Shown in pieces: positions 18,125-30,123 of a stretch of 48,899 nucleotides of DNA. The translations under genes were made by a program, and so were the position numbers. The DNA lies in assembly GCF_022376445.1 (NCBI RefSeq), contig NW_025955258.1:1-48899 (forward strand), read 5' to 3'. The notes under the pieces were generated by a model. It was given only the letters and a program-made list of their open reading frames with translations, was not told where the DNA came from and did no database searches. Position 1 is the stretch's first letter. Every line of letters starts with the position of its first letter. Source of the DNA: Fomitopsis serialis. Its lineage: Eukaryota; Basidiomycota; Agaricomycetes; Polyporales; Fomitopsidaceae.

Positions 18125-21100
18125 GTATCGGAATAAGGGTTTCATGGTGCTCGCTGAATTGAGTAGATCTTTAATAGATCGGGCTGCAGGGCCTGCTTCG
18201 CGTGCAAGTTGGTCTCGCTGTTCATTGAAGGCCGGGCACTCCATGAGGAAGTGATACACCGTCTCGCGCGCGGTCCTGCAAGACGGGCATACAGGTGTGT
18301 CCTCCTTCTGGATCCTAAATAGAAATTTCTGCAGCGGAACATGTTCGGTACGTAGTTGAATCAAGATGCTCGCCTGTTTCCGTGGTAGTCGCTCTGCGAG
18401 TTTGTTGTACTTCTTTGACGGCATTTCTGGGTCTATTCTGTCCATCTTCGCTGCCCTTGGGGACGCCTTCCACTCCTCCTTCGCCATGCGCCCTAATCTT
18501 TCGTTCTGCGTCTGTCTGACACTGGACAGGCTCGCGGGGAGAGTCTTCTTCAGCCAGTCCGGGAGGTCCTCGACCGGACTACTATCTCCTCGCGCCGCCT
18601 TCTTTGCCTCCACATCCGCCAACTCGTTGCCGTCGATCCCCTTGTGTCCTGGTACCCATCTCAGGGTGAGGTCTATGTTCGGGTGACGTCTCTCGAGCCT
18701 TCCTATTGCTTGCAGGAGCTGATCTATCATGTAGTGTGCCGGGTGCGGTTTACGATTCTTCGCTGCGTGTAGGCTCGCCAGGTTATCCGCGGCCGCGGAC
18801 GCTCGTGTGCAAGATAGCTCCCGGTGGAGGAGTACAACCCCGAGGTTGAGGCCGATGATCTCGCCTTCATATACGGTGTGTTTTGTCGACGGGCCGAGAT
18901 GGTATCGGAGGACCTTGGGCACTCCGCCCGGTATGATCAGGACGGCCGCAGCGCCGACTCCCTCGTCTATGTCCGACCCATCTGAATAGACTCTCCATCC
19001 ATCCTTCCTCGCCCATACCAGTTCCTCGGCTGCTGCGTCCTCTTTCGATGGTGCTATTGATACCCGGAATGGGGGTCGCCAGCTTGGTGGGAGGCGTACC
19101 GCCTCGATCGTCTCAATCTCCTCGGGGTCGAGTTCAAATGCTCCGAGTATCTCGTGGAGGGGGCTTCGGTGTTTTTTGACCCATCTCGAGGCTTGCTTGA
19201 CATGTCGGTGGAGTGGGTGAGAGGTGGGTAGAGTGCATAACCTAGAAGCTTCGTGCATTATCATTTTGTCCACTAACAGGTGAAACGGAAGCAGATTCAA
19301 ATGCGCAGTCATGGAGTCGGTGGGCGTCGAGCGCATTGCGCCCGATATCATCAGGCAAGCTTGTCTGTGGACACGTTCCAGCTTACGAATTACTCCAACA
19401 GATCCGTAGCGTCGCTTTCTGCCCTCCATCTGCCTCTGTGGGACAATCCATACGCTCGCAGCATAAAGCATGGCAGGGATGAGCATCTGAAGATACAGGG
19501 ACTTCACGTGTCTCATGGGGATCCCGTGTTTCGGACGCGCGAGGCGGCCGAATTGTAGCAGCCATGTAGTGCCCTTCTTCAGGGCGTACTCGGCCTGCTT
19601 TTTGAATCGCAGCTTTCGATCTATCCAGACTCCTAGGAACTTCGCGTCCTCGGAGGGCTGTACCGACCCATCTGACAGGTCTAGCGATGGACCCAAGTCC
19701 TCTTTTGCGAGTCTCGGGTCAGCGTGCAGAAGACACAGCTTCGAGATTTCGAAGCGGGAGTTCCGTGTCTTGGACCACTCCTTCGCGCCGCCTGTGCGTT
19801 CCATGTAGTTCCGTAGCTTCGTACAGGTCTCGTCCAGGTCCTTTCCCACTACGACCGTAGCCACATCATCAATGAAACCGAGCGCCAGCTCGCCTCTCTT
19901 CTTGTCAGCGCATTCCAGCAAGACGAGGTTGTAGATCTTATATAACAAAACTGAGAGCGGGCAGCCTTGGTCGATTCCGCTCAGAATCTCGAATAAGTCG
20001 GATACGAAGTCATCAAACGTCAAGCGCGTCTTGCGCCCTTTGAGCTTCTCGCGAAGCCAATCTACCACCGCAGCGGGTACGCCGCGCATCCGAAGCTCGT
20101 GAAAGAGTCGTTCCGGGATGGCGCTAGGGAACGCCGCCTCGACGTCAAGAAACAGGACTGAGGCGACCTTTTTGGTTCGCCATGCATCCCGGATTGTTTT
20201 GGTCAGGAGATGTAGTGAGTCAGTCGTCGTACGACCCGCCCGGCCTCCGAAGTGGAGGTTAGGGAACAGGTTGAGCTTCTCCAGCTCATATTCCACTGTC
20301 TCAGCGACACATGAAGATAGAATCTTCGCCATGCAGCTCATGAGAGCAATAGGCCGGTATGCCTTAGCAACAGAGTAATCACTCTTCCCGGGTTTCCGCA
20401 GTACCACTGTCGTGGACAGCTTCCACTCCTCGGGGTAGTACCGTAGATCAAACGTAGCACGGAAGAGGCAGCCGAGTATGGGGACCAATAGATCTGCGCA
20501 CCGTTTGTATACCTCATTTGGTATTCCATCTGGGCCCGGCGCCTTGAACTCCTTTAGTCGATGGCACGCCGCATGGACCTGTTGGTCTGAGACGTGTGCA
20601 AACTCGAAAGCGGCGGGAGGGTAATCCTCGGTATCTGGGTCCGGGAGCTCGAGGTCGGGTGGAGGCTGCGGGAAGAATGTCTCGTACAGGACTCGACTCT
20701 TCGCTTCATTCCCGCGTTCGAGCCGGGCGCTGCCTGGGCGATGTAGCGGGGGCACCCGGCTCTTGCTTCCGTCTGTTGATCCGGCGCGGATGTACTTGCC
20801 TACGGTCCAGATCGATTTTGCGTCCGCTTCTTCGAGCCATGCGTCCCAGTGCGCTTTCTTGGCTGTGCGCACCTGGTCGCCATATCTGTTTCGAAGTTGC
20901 CGGTACTCCCTATGGATGGGATGGTTTGGGAACTCGCGCTGCTTGAACGCGCGGCGTCCCTGCCGTCCGACTTCCCTCCGCAGCTTGTCCAGCTCCTTCG
21001 AGTACCACCGCTTAGCAAACGGTGGCGGTTTCGTCTCCGGTACTGTCTCCTGAATAGTTTCAGTGAGCGTAGTCATGAGCGTGGCTAGTAGTTCGTCAAA

Positions 21101-21969
21101 ACTTTCCTTGGATTCCATTCGTCTGTCTGGTACCGGCACGTCCTCGAGTCGTATGGCAAGCTCTGTTCTGAACTCGTTCCAGTCCACCTTCCTGAAGTTT
21201 CGAAACTTCCGGGGTATCGCCCTAGGGACGTCGAGTAGGAACGTAGTGCGAATGGGGAAGTGGTCGGTGTGGGGTGGGCGTATGTCCGGGGCAACCTCGC
21301 ATGATATTAGGCAGTCCTTCAGCCCTCTGTTGCGAAGACGTTGTCTGGGCGTGTGAGGTTCTTTGTGCGTGAAGCCTCGAGCGTGGGGATGCCCTGTGGT
21401 AGGAGCATGTGCATGTCAAAGACACTCAGCATGTCTATGAGCCGGTCTGCTTGGTCTAGGGCCTGGTTCGTGAACAGGTGGGCGTTCCGTTCATCGTCCC
21501 AGAGAGGATGGTGGCGGTTGAAGTCTCCGAGCCAGAGGATATGACGTTCAGGGTCCTCATCGTCATCCCGTAGTAGCTTCCGTGTCTCCCGAGATAGAAC
21601 CGCCTGGGCAAGATTACTGTCCTGGGGATTGTAGATATTAAAGATGTGTATCGTAGAGGCGGTGAGGCGGAGCGTAATCGCCGTGATGTCAGGGGACTTG
21701 ATCGGGATCGCTGTCCAGCTATTAGTGGATACGTGTTTGTTAATTAGTAGGACAGAGCGTGACGTAGCCTCATTATCTTTGTGACCAATAGGGTAGATTA
21801 CAATCCAGTCAGCAGCCGCGCGGGTGTTGTCGAGGTGATCAATGTAGGGCTCTTGCAGGGCTACTATGTCAAACTCGGCAACATTGTGGAGCAGGGCGCA
21901 CTGGGCGACGTTCGACTTGTTCACATTGGCTTGGCAGACCTTGAGTTCCCTAGAATGTTCCATCATCAT
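18035..21969 (-). pseudogene. LINE ORF2: endonuclease, reverse transcriptase, RNase H, zinc finger (one frameshift)
   Basis: The first segment (21969-21319) is an APE-type endonuclease with the QEPY and GDFNRHHPLW motifs. It ends at TGA just where the conserved RPDNVF segment should continue. The remaining sequence, including the TDHFPI motif, continues in another phase that leads into the 1050-codon frame 21187-18035. A single-base loss near 21325 explains this. In the long frame the reverse transcriptase has YRPIAL, the catalytic Asp in LDVEAAF, and FIDD near residue 437. RNase H follows, with YSDGS, a Glu, and WVPGHKGIDGNELAD, and then a C-P-x-C...H...C finger near the C-terminus. Only one break in about 3.9 kb indicates recent activity. 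Confidence 0.85.
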
Positions 21970-23931
21970 TGAGGTTGTTGTAATACTCCTGGGATCTCAT
22001 TGACGTGCGCGAGCTGGGGCGAGTCGGTGGTGCAGAACGTGTGGTGAATCCGCCTTCGCCTGTCAGCGTTGACTGGCGTTTGCCATCCGCCGATCGGAAG
22101 CTGGTAGTCTGTGGATGAGAGTAATCAGTAGCGACACTCGGGCCAGGGCCCTTGCCTGCGCGTTTCCATCCCTGGTCTGGTTCGTCACCCCACGAGGTCG
22201 CAAGGCGACTCGCTCGTGCTGGGTGCATGCGGCCATGGTCAGCCGGCGGGCCCGCAGGCGCGTCATCGGTACACTGCGGGGGGGCAGCGTCCTCCGGGAA
22301 AGGGAAACGGGGCTGGTCTGGTAAGTAGCGTGGTTCCCAAGAAGTCGGGTCATCAGCAATCGGGAAAAACGGTACTGTTCCAGCGTGTTAGCACGCTGGA
22401 TCTTGTGGTTCGCCTCCATGAATGTGGGGCAGTGGCGTTCCCAGGATGCATGTCCTGCCACCTTGCAGTTCACACACCAACGCTTGCGTCCCGGAGGGAC
22501 CTTGCACTTCTGGGTCGTGTGCTCTGGGGACGCGCATGTTCCGCACTTAGCAGTCTCGGTGCAGTCGGAGGCCATATGGCCTGGTTCCAGGCGCTGGCAT
22601 TTCATGCAGCGCCGCGCCTCCTTGACCAGACGCCAGGCGTTCAGTCTTTGGCCGAAGTACATGAGGCCATTGACAATGACGTCATTGGCTCTCTTCGCAC
22701 TGCTGAACTTCGCGATTGCATACGCGGTCTGCTGGTTCAATTTCGTTATCAATCGGCTTGATCCAGTGCACCACCATTAGATCCTTTCATTCCAGCCATT
22801 CTCTTTCTCGAGCAGTCTGTACGCCTGCTCGCTCGGAACGAAAGACGTCGACACATTCTGCCAACCACAGCATAGTGGCGTGCTCGCACGGTCGCTTCGA
22901 GGCCGAACTTGGCTGTGAAAGCAGCCAAGTGCTTCTCGATCCTCATCCAGTCGACCACCTCCTTGGAGGTTAGCTCGTACAGGATTCCCCCGTTCTTGAG
23001 CTTCTGTGCGGTCAAGAACTTCGCCCCCTCAGGGACTACGATTCCTCCTCGTTGCCATCAGTTCTAGTGCAAGGTTGGCCTTCGTGACCAGCTCCAGCTC
23101 GGTGAGAGGCGTCCATCCTCTCTAGCTCTCGACTTACGTCAATTAGCATCTGACGTCCTCGTGCGCTCTGTCGCTTCATCGTCGAGGCATGTGCGGCAGG
23201 GAGCTGATGCTGGATGGCCGCCGCGTACGAGGGTCGTCCCCCGCGCCATCCATATGGACACCTCCGTCATTCACAGGAGCGACGTGCTCATGATGTACGA
23301 CTTGCGGAGGTGCCTTCAGCACCTCCTGCGTCTCTTTCAAGGCACCCTGGAGGTCGCCTCGCAGGCCGTCGACCGTCTCCAGGTCCTTCGCCAGCTTCTT
23401 CTGAGACGCAGCGATCTTACGCACCTCTTCGGTCAATCTCCCCAACATCCCGTTTAACTCCGTGGTCGATTGCACCTGCCGGTCCACCATTTCCTCCAGG
23501 CGGCCGGCCTTGTCCTCGTCGAGCTCCCCTGGCTCGGCCTCGCTTCTTTCCGTGAGCTTTATCAGGATCGGACGTATGTCGTCCAGGACCTTGGCGGCTG
23601 GACGGTTGTCGCGAATGGCCTCTGCGTAAGACGCGAAGGCGTAGATGGCCTCTCGTACCTGCGCCTGGTTGCTCGTCTCGGCGCAGAAGCGTAGGCCCTC
23701 TACCAGGGCACCCACCGAAGGTTGGGTCTCTTCTGGTATTAGGGCTCGGCTCACTAGAACCTTGTACGCCTTGTCGTACGAGTCCACCTTCTCTCTCTCC
23801 GTCTTCAGGTCCATCGGCGGCGCCGAGGCTGTCGCTCTCGTGTTAGGTCGCTCACTGGCGCCTCTCGTCGTCGGTGATGCCACCGGTTTCGCCGTCTTTG
23901 ACGTCGTCCCTCCCTTCGCGGAGTTCGACAT
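21950..23931 (-). pseudogene. LINE ORF1: Gag-like protein with three zinc knuckles (several frame breaks)
   Basis: The start at 23931 opens a 251-codon frame with Ser/Thr-rich N-terminus, an alpha-helical middle and a coiled segment. It then stops at 23176, and the sequence continues in other phases through 23015-22750, 22752-22063 and 22228-21950. The third part holds three Cys/His knuckles, CMKC...H...C, CGTC...H...C and CVNC...H...C, which bind element RNA in related proteins. The end of ORF1 overlaps the ORF2 start (ATGATGATG near 21969), as in elements that couple translation of the two frames. At least three shifts or stops break the protein. Confidence 0.78.
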
Positions 23932-24082
23932 CGAGCCTGAGTAATGTAAAGTACTAGTAGTATTGCCTAGCGAGCTTTCTGTAAGCTCCTGTTGCTGTCC
24001 TCACGTCCGTATACCCCTCCCGTCAGAGGTCCGGACCGTGGGAAAATCGCCAGAGGTGAGCGTTAGAAGCAAAGAGGGATCT

Positions 24083-24095
24083 CCTGATCAGACCT
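24083..24095. repeat. LINE target-site duplication, right copy
   Basis: This CCTGATCAGACCT is identical to 17679-17691. It is followed by CAGAAC, as in the uninterrupted relative at 32322-32334 (minus strand: CCTGATCAGACCTCAGAAC). Confidence 0.88.
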
Positions 24096-24770
24096 CAGAA
24101 CCATACTGTGCGTAGTGCGGGTACACGTCCACTGACGGAAACGGGAACATTCTTCGAGTCTCCCAGTAACTCGGCTTTGATCAGCTATGTAGGTCTGCGA
24201 ACCAGAGAACAGCGGGTGTCTTGTAAAGATCTGATCTCGGCGCCCGAAAGTGAATTTCCCTGGGCGCCTGACATTTGACTCCGCGACGCCGGTTCGCGAT
24301 CTCCGAGATGGGCCCTATTCGATTCGAAGATGTGCTTCCGCCCCTGTCGCGAGCTGCCAGCACCCAAATGCAAACTTCTCCCCGTCTCTCAGTCATCCGC
24401 ACTGCAGCTCAGTAATCTGTGATTCTGGGTATATATAGGCACTGGAAAACTACGACACCTGCGATTCTAGTAGGAGGACGAATCGATGACACGCAAGGCA
24501 GGACGGCTGTCAAGTCCGCAGGTGTGTCGTAGTGGTCGTCTACCTGCCGGGGTCACCGACGTGTTGCGAGGGCGTCGTCGATACGTCAGCAGCTCTGGCT
24601 CAAGATATATCACGAAGGCCAGCGAGTCCTCTCCGGTGCCGGTTCACAAGCTTGAAACCTCGAGTTGTCGGTCGCCCGAGTGGACGAAGTCTGCGTTCAC
24701 TACTGCCGTGGCCCCTCTCTATCAGTCCCCAAAACTCGTGGATATGTTCGTTGTACGTATCTATCTGTAA
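24096..24770 (+). other. Distal part of unit P3
   Basis: The segment is homologous over most of its length to 32320-31800 read on the minus strand (upstream of P4). Shared words include CACTGACGGAAACGG, GTGTCTTGTAAAGATC, CGGTTCGCGATCTCCGAGAT and GACACGCAAGGC. It carries a TATA box and an inverted repeat. No confident gene is present. Confidence 0.6.
24430..24532 (+). promoter_or_regulatory. TATA box followed by an inverted repeat (unit P3)
   Basis: TATATATA lies at 24430-24437. Thirteen bases later, CTACGACACCTGCG (24450-24463) is mirrored by CGCAGGTGTGTCGTAG (24517-24532). The same layout occurs on the minus strand near 32023-31919 with nearly identical arms, and weakly near 35374-35291. 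It looks like a second promoter whose transcript would begin with a stem-loop. The interpretation is inference. Confidence 0.45.
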
Positions 24771-24774
24771 ACCC

Positions 24775-24910
24775 GACAGATAGTCAAACGGTCCGTCGGG
24801 TTGAGAGGCGTGTACGGTGGCCCGCGTTGGGCAGCAAGTGAAGCCTGGGGACCCTCTCCTGGAGCGCTACAGGATCGACTCCCCGCCACGGATCGAGCAG
24901 TCACGTTTTG
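24775..24910 (+). ncRNA. tRNA-like pol III module (unit P3)
   Basis: The A box TAGTCAAACGG lies at 24781-24791, the B box GGATCGACTCC at 24872-24882, and a T4 tract at 24906-24909. It is close to the modules upstream of P1 and P5. Confidence 0.5.
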
Positions 24911-25369
24911 CATATTCACAGCACGACCTTCAGATCGTCACTTGGCCGTCTTGTATGTCTCCCTGAGACTTGTCGTCGACGCTGGCAGATCTGACAACTA
25001 ATTTTTGTGGCAGGAGACCACGGCGTCAGTACGTACTATCGGTACACCAATTCCGTGCTGCTGATTGGTGTGGGCGGTGTGATGGCAAGCGAGGCGACGG
25101 AGTCGCGCGAGCACGTCGTGAACTCCACGGCAGACCGCTCTGTGGTCCGCGCCGCACTCGCTTCGTGCACACGCATATCAAAGTAATGTCTGTGTCACGA
25201 CGGCCTTGTGAGCGTGTCTGAGGATATGGACCTCCACGGAACGAATTAGGACGGACGGTCCATTGCCTACCAGTGCCATCGATCACGTGTGTCATCAGGT
25301 CGAATTCGCTCTCCCGTCCCCCGAGTCGACACCAGCTTCACTGCGCACCCCATTCTAACCCCTTCCTCT

Positions 25370-25385
25370 CGACAGCGGGCTGTCG
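25370..25385 (+). promoter_or_regulatory. Conserved leader palindrome (unit P3)
   Basis: CGACAGC-GG-GCTGTCG is a perfect inverted repeat followed by CACAT, 33 nt before the P3 ATG. Confidence 0.65.
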
Positions 25386-25418
25386 CACATTCTTTCATCA
25401 TACTCTGCAGCGGCCACC

Positions 25419-27263
25419 ATGGTATACTACGTCTTGGAGGTTCACTACTGCGGAAGGAAGGCAGAGTTGGCCCTTCTGCATAGACGCACCGCCGCTGGGT
25501 ACGTCGAAACCTTTCTCCAGGACGACCTGCAAAGCCTCGACATCCCGCGCGAACCTGCGGCCATCGTCACGAGTTTCTGGAGAGACGAGGTGCCAGTGGT
25601 GCGATGCTCGTGGAATGCCGAACATCCCACCGACGACTTGGACGCTCTCGTGTGTCTCTTCCTCGGTCCAGGGAGACTTACCGCTCACTCCCGGTCTACC
25701 CTTTGCAGCATCAGGCACTAGTAGTGTTCACGCCAACGGCGCGAGCAATACGCACAACGCGGATGCGTAAAGTACTCAATGACAAACTGCGCGAGTTGCA
25801 AATGTGAGTGCAACCACGGTGTATAGTCTGGGTTATGGTTCAAATCGGAGTGTCTTCTAGTACGGTGCTCACTGCCGAGTTCCGGTTGGTTCTATTACTA
25901 CGTTGATGACATCCCCCACGCAGCCTAACGCGACCCACAGGACTGAACCTGTAGCGGTGAAGCAAGAAGTGGCAGACGACGGCATCGCACTCTGGGGCGC
26001 CGCGAAGGAGAACGCACCGCCAGGCCATCAGGACGCGCCGGCCAATCCAGGACATCGCAGCAGAGTCAAGCCCGGCGCTCTGAAGACGGCTCTGGACACT
26101 GCAATCGCTGCAGCGGGCGCGCGCCTGGAGGCACTCGGGCGCGACGTGGAGGCCCGCCAGGATGACATAGTCCAGACGGGAGAGTGGCTCGATCAGTATG
26201 AGGCACAGCTGCAGGCGAGACAGATGGCGCTTCGCGAGCGTGGGATGGGTCAGTCTCATATTCAGCGCGCCTCGCGAGTGCTAACACTCATTCGCAATGA
26301 CTCCCAGACTCGGAGACGGCTAACGCGCGGAAGGAGGAGGCGTTGACCCGAGTCGAGGCCCACTTGTCTGAGACGCTGACGGCGCACAGCACAGGGACAC
26401 CCAGATTGCTGACGCACGAACCCAGCGGGCGAAAGTATGGGCCCAGCTGGCAGATAAACAGACCAACTTCGTCAAGGGGCGCATGCAGCTGACCCAAGTG
26501 ACCGCAGAGCGAGATCTACTCGCGCAGAAGAAAGCGACGCTTCAGGCGGACCTTGTGCAGGCGAGGATGACAGAGGATGAACAACAGGCTCGGCATGACA
26601 CGATTGCTTGTGAGTTGATTACAAAAGGCAGTTTGGGGTCTGTCTGACCTCATTCAGCGCTGCGGGCGGAATTGGGGACACTGGGACCGGAAGTGCAGGC
26701 AGTACGAGCGGCTATTGCTGGTAAACATGTTGGCATGGTTCTCTGGAGTGGGTACTCACAAAACCTACTAGTGACGGAAGAGGAACTTCGCCAGTTGGAG
26801 CTCAGCACACAAGCTGAGATCGAAAGGCAAATGATCGTGGAGCGAAACACCCAGAGTGAGTACGACCAATCATGCATGTTCTTGTGTGTACTGATCATGA
26901 GCAACGAGCAGTCTTGAGCGAGAAGTTCGTCCAGACATAGTTGGATCTGATGGGCGAGGCTCTTGGTAAGCTGTCCTAGGCGATGCAGTGTTCTCAGTGA
27001 TTTGACAACACACGGATTTTAGCCCTTCGCCAGCATCTAGACACGCTCATGCAGCAGCTAGAGGATGAACGCGCTGTACGCAGGCGCAATGCGGAAGAGC
27101 TATTCTCCACTGGCCACACGGAGGCCTTCGGTGTGTTATCTCCTCATGACGTTCGCGAGCGTGCCCTATTCACGAGTGTCTTCCACATGTAGTGGGGCGT
27201 TCTCGCATTGCGGAGGGATGGGCTGCTAGTGCGACGAGTGTTGAGCTGGAACGACGGTATTGA
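25419..27263 (+). pseudogene. P3: full-length-type family member with two disabling changes
   Basis: The exon pattern is that of P1 and P4: 25419-25649, 25709-25803, 25941-26248, 26308-26609, 26658-26720, 26772-26855, 26912-26965, 27023-27130 and 27193-27263. The N-terminal domain is intact, with IPREP and RCSWN motifs. The linker is reduced to a few residues, leading straight to AVKQEV and the coil. Exon 4 is 302 nt, one base off the expected multiple of three, and its two halves lie in different phases near 26385. Exon 7 has TAG where relatives have CAA or CAG (near 26940). Either change would remove most of the coiled coil. The first three exons could still give an N-terminal product of about 210 residues. 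Confidence 0.7.
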
Positions 27264-27299
27264 CGCTGTCAGCCAGTTGGCCGTCAGTGTGCCAAGTAA

Positions 27300-27970
27300 G
27301 CCACACCCCTACTGTGACATGTCGTAGTACACGCTACAGTCAAACACGGACTACTCTCACCATCCTTCAGGCGTTCACTATCCTTTAAATACCCCTTGAA
27401 TGTGTATCATCTCGTATTGTAACGGTCCTTTCATGTATCATACACTGTATCAGCGATGTAATACCTTTTGTTGGGCTTGATTCGAACAACGTAGTGCACA
27501 GTAGCAGAAGATGCTGGCCCAGGCTAGTGCAATACCCAAGGCTGACACTCTAAAGCATCTTGCGACCGTTGCGGCACTGCAGCGATTGAGCTACCGTGCG
27601 CATATGATTCAAGTGGCTCGAAGGTGTCGGTGAGGCCTGAAGTACCCTTCATTGACACGACTGGTGGCGTCGTCTGGTAGCCTCAGGGCAAGGCATCCGA
27701 CAGCACCCAAGGCTTGGTCGAGACTGCGAAATGTCCGGAGTGTCTGACAATAGCATACCCATGAACCCTTCTCCGATGGGTATATTTAAATGACAAATAA
27801 CGCCACGGGCAATACACTATAGTAAGGAAGACATGATGATACGATACACATAATCGATGTGAGATATATAAAGACGGTGAGAGTACTGTGTCGGGCTGCT
27901 ATGTGCACCACGGCGTGGCAACAGCTTACGGGTAGATCTTCATCCTCCTGCCCATAGAAGATGTCCCTCA
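27300..27970. other. Convergent 3' flanks of P3 and P4
   Basis: P3 (plus) and P4 (minus) point at each other here. The region is AT-richer, with several TATAAA/AATAAA-like words and ATGTATC repeats typical of fungal 3' ends. The P4 side matches the P1 3' flank. No gene is seen. Confidence 0.5.
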
Positions 27971-27972
27971 AC

Positions 27973-30083
27973 TCACCGCTGCATAGGGAACATAGTGGTA
28001 AGTAGGCCATCGCGGCCGCGACCGTCGTACAGTAACGACGGACCAGAGGATTCCCTGTGCGCAGCGCGCTCGCCCTCTAGCTGCTGCGTGAACATCTCGA
28101 CCCGCTCGCGAAGCACTGGATGTCCGTCCGTCGTCAGCGCCATGAGAACGCATCTATCTCCCAGGACAGCTTACCAGAAATGTCGCCTAGCAGATCCAGC
28201 TGTGTCCGGACAACCTTCTTGCCAAAGTCTGGCCGTCACTCGTCATCAGCATACACAAGGGCATGACTGATCGTACGCAGACGCACTCTGAGCTTTCAAC
28301 TCCACGGCCTGTCGTATGTCGACCACGGCTTGCCGCTTGAGCGTTGAGCGGCGGCTGCCCTCTTCAGTCACTAGGAGGGGTGTGAGTACCAGCTCCGAAA
28401 CGCCATGACAACATGCTTACGAATAGCGACTGCGTGTATCGCCTCCGCCTCCGGTCGCAGCGCGTCCAATTCAACTCGCAACGCTGGAGGAATTCAGACG
28501 GGATCCAACGCTACCCATGCCCATGGACTCACAAGTAATCGTGTCCTGCGTAACTTGCTGTTCGGCTTCGCTCGGCTTCCTCTCCTGCACAGCTTGAAGG
28601 TCCGCCTGAAGGGCCGCCACCTCCTGCGCGAGCCGATCCCTCGCTGTGGTCACCTCGGCCAGCCGCATCTGCCCCCTGACGGCCTGGGTCTCGGCGTGGG
28701 CCAGCTTCGCCTCCGCCTCCGCTACCTGGGTGGCTGTCTCCGCCAGCTGGGTATCCGGGGCACTCAGCCTTGTCCTCGCCTCGTACAACTGGCCCTCAGC
28801 GCGTGTCAGCGCCGCGTCCGTCCGCGCCGCATCTGCCGCCATCTCTGCGGATCGACATCAGCACTGGCCGCAGCGCACGGGAGGAGACTTACCCCTCTCT
28901 TGCTCGCGGAGCGCCGCCTCGCTCGCTCGCAGCCGGGCTTCGCGCTGAGTGAGCCGGTCACTCACCCACGCCGTCTCATCCCGGCGGTCCTCGAGATCGC
29001 GCTGGAGTTCCTCCAGGCGCGCGTCTGCTGCAGCGGCCGCCTCGTCCAGAGCCGGCTTCAGACTGCCCACAATACTGCCCACAATACTGGGCTCGACTCC
29101 GTTGCGATCGCCGGGCGGGACGTTCACGTTCGCGGTGCCGGCGTCGGCACCCCAGAGAGCCTCGGCGTCATCCGGGACTTCTTGCTTCACCGCTACTTCA
29201 TCCACGTCGGCCCCGTTCGAGATGTCCAGGAGCACAGCGCGAGCAGCAGTTCCAGCCGTCCCAGTGTCAGAAGCCCCAGCAGCGCAAGCAGGTCCGGCAA
29301 CACCAGTTACATTCTGCGAGGACCCAGTGTCAGGACGAGTGTTCGTGTCAGTAGAGCCTCTTGCAGGAGGATTGACGTCGAGACGAGTCCCAGCATCTGC
29401 AGTCGGTTGCGTAGCCGGTGCGGATGTTTGTGTGCTGGACGTGGAAGCTTGCTGCCGTAGTCGTTTCGCCTGGTTCGCAGTGCCACCACCATTAGTGGGC
29501 GAGCGTGCGCGCTTCGACGCTCCAGAGGGCTGAGCTGGGGTTGGAACGGCTTGCGACGCCGGCTCTGTGTCACTGCAAGGTCCATCAGTCTCGCCGACCA
29601 CCGGTGCTGAGCCGAACGTACGTGATCTCGGCGACAATCTGGGAGCTAGACGTTTCGGCGAGCTGAGCGAGAGTACAGGTCCTTGGGCGGGCGGTGGACT
29701 CACATGTTCATTTCGAGCAGTTGGCGTTTGAACGCCTTGCGTTCGTTCTTCGTCTGCGCGTTGACGCGAGCGGGCAAGAGCGCGTCGATCGCCGCGCGCT
29801 GAAACGAGGAGTGAGCGATGTGTTCGCCGGCGGTGTAGAGACGGGAGCCTACCAGAGCGTCCGAGGCGTCTCCGCGATGCTCGATATTCCATGCGCACCG
29901 TATCGCTGGGACAGAGCCTATCCAGGAACTGGTGGTGCGAGCCCCAGGTTCGCGAGGGATGCCGAGCTTTACAAGGTCTTCCCTGACGAACCGTTCGATA
30001 TACTTTGGAGACCGCCGCCTATGGGAAACGGCCAGTTGAGCTTTCACCCCAGAGTACTGGAAGTCCAAGACGTAGTGCTGCAT
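27973..30083 (-). CDS. P4: coiled-coil family protein, 8-exon model, 553 aa
   Basis: The exon model, minus strand, is 30083-29853, 29798-29704, 29572-28893, 28844-28533, 28483-28421, 28370-28287, 28228-28175 and 28115-27973. All introns are GT-AG, the exon phases equal those of P1 and P7, and the total is 554 codons with stop. The N-terminal domain reads MQHYVLDFQY...IPREP...RCAWN and ends KAFKRQLLEMNM. The linker has SKRARSP and AKRLRQQ, both possible nuclear localisation signals, and then AVKQEV. The coil follows in four exons. Intron 1 is 54 nt, divisible by three and free of stops, so retaining it would add 18 residues. An alternative exon 3 acceptor about 85 nt upstream is also in frame. 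Function unknown. Confidence 0.75.
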
Positions 30084-30107
30084 GTTGTTAGTCTGGAAAG
30101 TCGTGCA

Positions 30108-30123
30108 CGACAGCCCGCTGCCG
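30108..30123 (-). promoter_or_regulatory. Conserved leader palindrome (unit P4)
   Basis: CGGCAGC-GG-GCTGTCG on the minus strand, 24 nt before the P4 start, followed by TGCAC. Confidence 0.62.

Larger units (their letters stand above)
17692..24082 (-). mobile_element. Full-length Tad1-like LINE with RNase H, mutated
   Basis: The element is bounded by a perfect 13-bp target duplication and ends at its 3' side in (AAC)n repeats (17692-17704, minus strand). It has a Gag-like ORF1 with zinc knuckles and an ORF2 with endonuclease, reverse transcriptase, RNase H and a C-terminal CCHC-like finger, the layout of fungal Tad1-clade elements. ORF1 carries several frame breaks and ORF2 one, so this copy is probably not autonomous. 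The same 13-bp target occurs once, uninterrupted, at 32322-32334 in another unit. Confidence 0.9.

Noticed and set aside
18366..23944. Many plus-strand frames opposite the LINE
   Set aside because: They are antisense shadows of ORF1 and ORF2, with no motifs of their own.
24150..24450. Short frames upstream of P3 and P4
   Set aside because: They run through the shared TATA and inverted-repeat region and are not conserved as protein between units.
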